Assembly: GCF_947493595.1 (NCBI RefSeq)
Contig: NZ_CANLRL010000007.1
Coordinates: 168,473 to 232,472, forward strand
Source of the DNA: an uncultured Shimia sp.
GTDB lineage: Bacteria > Pseudomonadota > Alphaproteobacteria > Rhodobacterales > Rhodobacteraceae
Direction of reading: 5' to 3'
Length of the DNA: 64,000 bases
The notes under the pieces were generated by a model. The model ran no database searches. It worked only from the letters and a program-made list of their open reading frames with translations, and was not told where the DNA came from. Positions 61,835 to 64,000 of this stretch are shown here, piece by piece. Within the stretch, counting starts at the first letter, position 1. The number at the start of each line of letters is the position of its first letter. A program made the position numbers and the translations under genes.

Positions 61835-63075
61835 AATTGGGTGTCATCGCAGATGATTTTACCGGCGCGTCTGATATCGCGCTGACCATTGCCGAGGCGG
61901 GTATGTCCGTCACGCAATACATTGGCATTCCGGTTGGTGACGCTACTTCGGGGAGTGATGCAGGTGTCGTGGCGTTGAAGTCGCGCACCGCAGCTGTTTC
62001 GGAAGCCGTGGCTGATAGCCTCGCCGCTTGTAATTGGTTGAAGGCGCAAGGCGCAGAACAGATTGTCCTAAAGGTTTGTTCCACTTTCGACAGCACGGCC
62101 GAGGGCAACATTGGGCCTGTTCTTGAAGCGCTGGCCGCGCGGTTGGGAGCGGGACCGGTGATTGTTTGCCCGGCTTTTCCCGAAAACGGTCGCTCTGTCT
62201 ATCAGGGGCACCTTTTTGTGACGGATAAACTGTTGAACGAAAGCGGCATGCAGGATCATCCGCTGACCCCTATGACAGACCCTGACATCAGGCGCGTCCT
62301 CGCCGCACAGACCAATCTGACAGTTGGCCACGTATCTATTCACGCAGTCTCGAAAGGCACCGATGCCATTGTGGCAGCCATGCCTGCTGATACCGCCCTG
62401 ATGGTTACAGACGCCATTCATGACGGCGATCTGTTGGAGATTGGGAATGCTGCGAGAGGGATGCCATTGTTATGTGGTGGGTCCGGGATCGCGTTAGGCT
62501 TGCCAGGCAACTTCGGTGTGACAGCGTCGCCCACCAAGTCGCTGGGAAACAGAGGCGCAGGTGTTGTGCTTTCCGGTTCTTGCTCAAAGGCGACACGCGC
62601 GCAAGTCGCGAGCTATCGGCAACTCGCACCAAGTCGCGAGATCAGTGCAGGCGAGTTGCTTGAAGGCGGCGTGAACGCTGAGGATGTTGCCGCTTGGGTT
62701 ATGGAACAGGAGGCCGCACCGATGGTGTTCTCATCTGCGGATCCGGACGTTGTTAAGGATGCGCAAAGACAGTTTGGAGCGTCTCTGGCGGCAGAGGCAA
62801 TTGAAGGCTTCTTTGCAGAATTGGCCGCTGTTTTGGCACGAAGGGGAATTGGTCGGATTGTAGTTGCGGGCGGTGAGACCTCTGGGGCGGTGGTCAAAGG
62901 GTTGGGTGTAAACGCTCTTGAGATTGGTCCGAGGTTGGCCGCCGGTGTTCCGATGGTGCGCCCCCTCAATGCGGATTTGGTTCTGGCATTAAAGTCGGGG
63001 AACTTTGGGGGGGAGACCTTTTTCGAAGATGCGTTGCGCCTCATGTTGGACACTGAAATGGAGAAGGCCGGATGA
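61831..63075 (+). CDS. otnK: DUF1537 four-carbon acid sugar kinase (OtnK-like)
   Basis: KLGVIADDFTGASDIALTIAEAGM, FDSTAEGNIGPVLEAL, VVAGGETSGAVVKGLGV. Confidence 0.82.
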   Translation: MKLGVIADDFTGASDIALTIAEAGMSVTQYIGIPVGDATSGSDAGVVALKSRTAAVSEAVADSLAACNWLKAQGAEQIVLKVCSTFDSTAEGNIGPVLEALAARLGAGPVIVCPAFPENGRSVYQGHLFVTDKLLNESGMQDHPLTPMTDPDIRRVLAAQTNLTVGHVSIHAVSKGTDAIVAAMPADTALMVTDAIHDGDLLEIGNAARGMPLLCGGSGIALGLPGNFGVTASPTKSLGNRGAGVVLSGSCSKATRAQVASYRQLAPSREISAGELLEGGVNAEDVAAWVMEQEAAPMVFSSADPDVVKDAQRQFGASLAAEAIEGFFAELAAVLARRGIGRIVVAGGETSGAVVKGLGVNALEIGPRLAAGVPMVRPLNADLVLALKSGNFGGETFFEDALRLMLDTEMEKAG

Positions 63076-63716
63076 CCGAAGCGACCAAAGCACGAGAAGA
63101 CATTTGCCGGATTGCCAAGTCGATGTTTGATCGGGGGCTTACCTGTGGTGCGTCAGGAAACATTTCTGTCAGGCTGTCGGATGGAAACTATTTGGTAACG
63201 CCAACCGGATCGTCCATGGGTTTTTTGGATCCCGCACAAATTTCGCATTTGGACCAAAATTTGCGACACCTATCAGGTGACAAACCAACCAAGGAAATTC
63301 CACTGCACAGTGCTTTCTACGACACTCGGGCTCAAACAGGTGCGGTGGTCCATCTGCATTCCACCTACTCTGTGGCCCTTTCGATGCTGCCTGACATTGA
63401 TCCTGACAACGCGCTTCCAACGCTTACGCCCTATGGGATTATGCGTTTGGGGAAGGTGAAGTTGCTGCCGTTTTTCCTACCCGGTGATGCGGCGATGGGC
63501 GAGGCTGTCCGCGCTCTGGCAGGAACACGCTCGGCGGTGCTATTGGCAAACCATGGCCCAGTTGTCGCAGAAAAGGATCTTTGGACGGCCGTTTATGCGA
63601 TGGAAGAACTCGAAGAGACGGCAAAACTTGCGGTTCTGCTTCACAGCATGGAGCCTAAAACACTCTCAGATCAAGACGTGCAGGCCGTTGCGCGGAAGTT
63701 TGGTGTGAACTGGTAG
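63072..63716 (+). CDS. otnC: class II aldolase/adducin family decarboxylase-aldolase (OtnC-like)
   Basis: CGASGNISVRLSDGNYLVTPTGSSMGFLDP, AVVHLHSTYSVALS, LANHGPVVAEKDLWTAVYAMEELEETAKL. Confidence 0.82.
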   Translation: MTEATKAREDICRIAKSMFDRGLTCGASGNISVRLSDGNYLVTPTGSSMGFLDPAQISHLDQNLRHLSGDKPTKEIPLHSAFYDTRAQTGAVVHLHSTYSVALSMLPDIDPDNALPTLTPYGIMRLGKVKLLPFFLPGDAAMGEAVRALAGTRSAVLLANHGPVVAEKDLWTAVYAMEELEETAKLAVLLHSMEPKTLSDQDVQAVARKFGVNW

Positions 63717-63782
63717 GGCTCGCGCCTTAAATCGCGGTGACCCAAGCGGTCTTTCGAGCAAGCGGCCTGCAATGACTGTTTT

Positions 63783-63804
63783 GGGCCGTCTGTGAAGACG
63801 GCCC
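63783..63804. terminator. hairpin downstream of the aldolase gene (no clear T-tract)
   Basis: GGGCCGTC-tgtgaa-GACGGCCC. Confidence 0.45.
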
Positions 63805-63810
63805 AGTGAT

Positions 63811-63996
63811 TTAGATTTCCACCGCCTCGGTGATCGACAGCGCATCTTCCAGCTCTACACCGAGGTATCGGACTGTGCTGTCCATCTTGGTGTGTCCAAG
63901 CAGAAGCTGAACAGACCGTAGGTTGTCTGACGTCAGCGCTAATGGGTCCAAATAGGGCGATTTGATAAGGGAGTGTTTCTGGCTCATCGTAACCAC
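63811..63996 (-). pseudogene. C-terminal remnant of a tyrosine recombinase
   Basis: NLRSVQLLLGHTKMDSTVRYLGVELEDALSITEAVEI is the LGH...Y C-terminal catalytic segment; nothing of the N-terminal part is seen in-window. Confidence 0.7.
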
Positions 63997-64000
63997 TGAG

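Noticed and set aside
50076-64000. direct repeat of tRNA-Ser 3' end as right att site
   Set aside because: Looked for CCACCTTCTCCGCCA-like copies by eye; found none convincing, so no att site is called

Overview
The window is a chromosomal segment with the character of the Roseobacter group / Rhodobacteraceae (Alphaproteobacteria); this taxonomic reading is inference from gene content and style. Backbone, left to right: end of a choline-to-betaine module (betB 3' end, betA); a propionyl-CoA assimilation locus (PccR-like regulator, Bcr/CflA MFS exporter, pccB, a run of small uncharacterised proteins, pccA, methylmalonyl-CoA mutase); a two-component system divergent from a sugar ABC transporter; a methyl-accepting chemotaxis protein (MCP); an Lrp regulator divergent from the branched-chain 2-oxoacid dehydrogenase operon (E1a, E1b, E2, E3); a complete-looking che operon on the minus strand (STAS, cheY, cheA, cheW, cheR, cheY, small DxxxQ protein, PAS protein, MCP ending in DWEDF, cheD) without cheB; and housekeeping genes (DsbA-like, AEC transporter, MBL hydrolase, tatD, holB, tmk, D-Ala-D-Ala carboxypeptidase, SPOR protein). 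At 49986 a tRNA-Ser(TGA) is followed directly by a tyrosine integrase and an accessory region holding an excisionase-like gene, a decayed recombinase with three apparent lesions, perfect palindromes, a tightly overlapped acid-sugar catabolic cluster (GntR, Gfo/Idh/MocA, IPMDH-like dehydrogenase, TctCBA, ABM, MBL lactonase-like, DUF1537 kinase, class II aldolase) and a second integrase remnant. The two items most worth follow-up are the candidate CheT/CheZ-like small che protein with its shared C-terminal motifs, and the acid-sugar cluster, whose enzyme set does not match a pathway I can name with confidence. All family calls are from reading the translated sequences; no searches were run.
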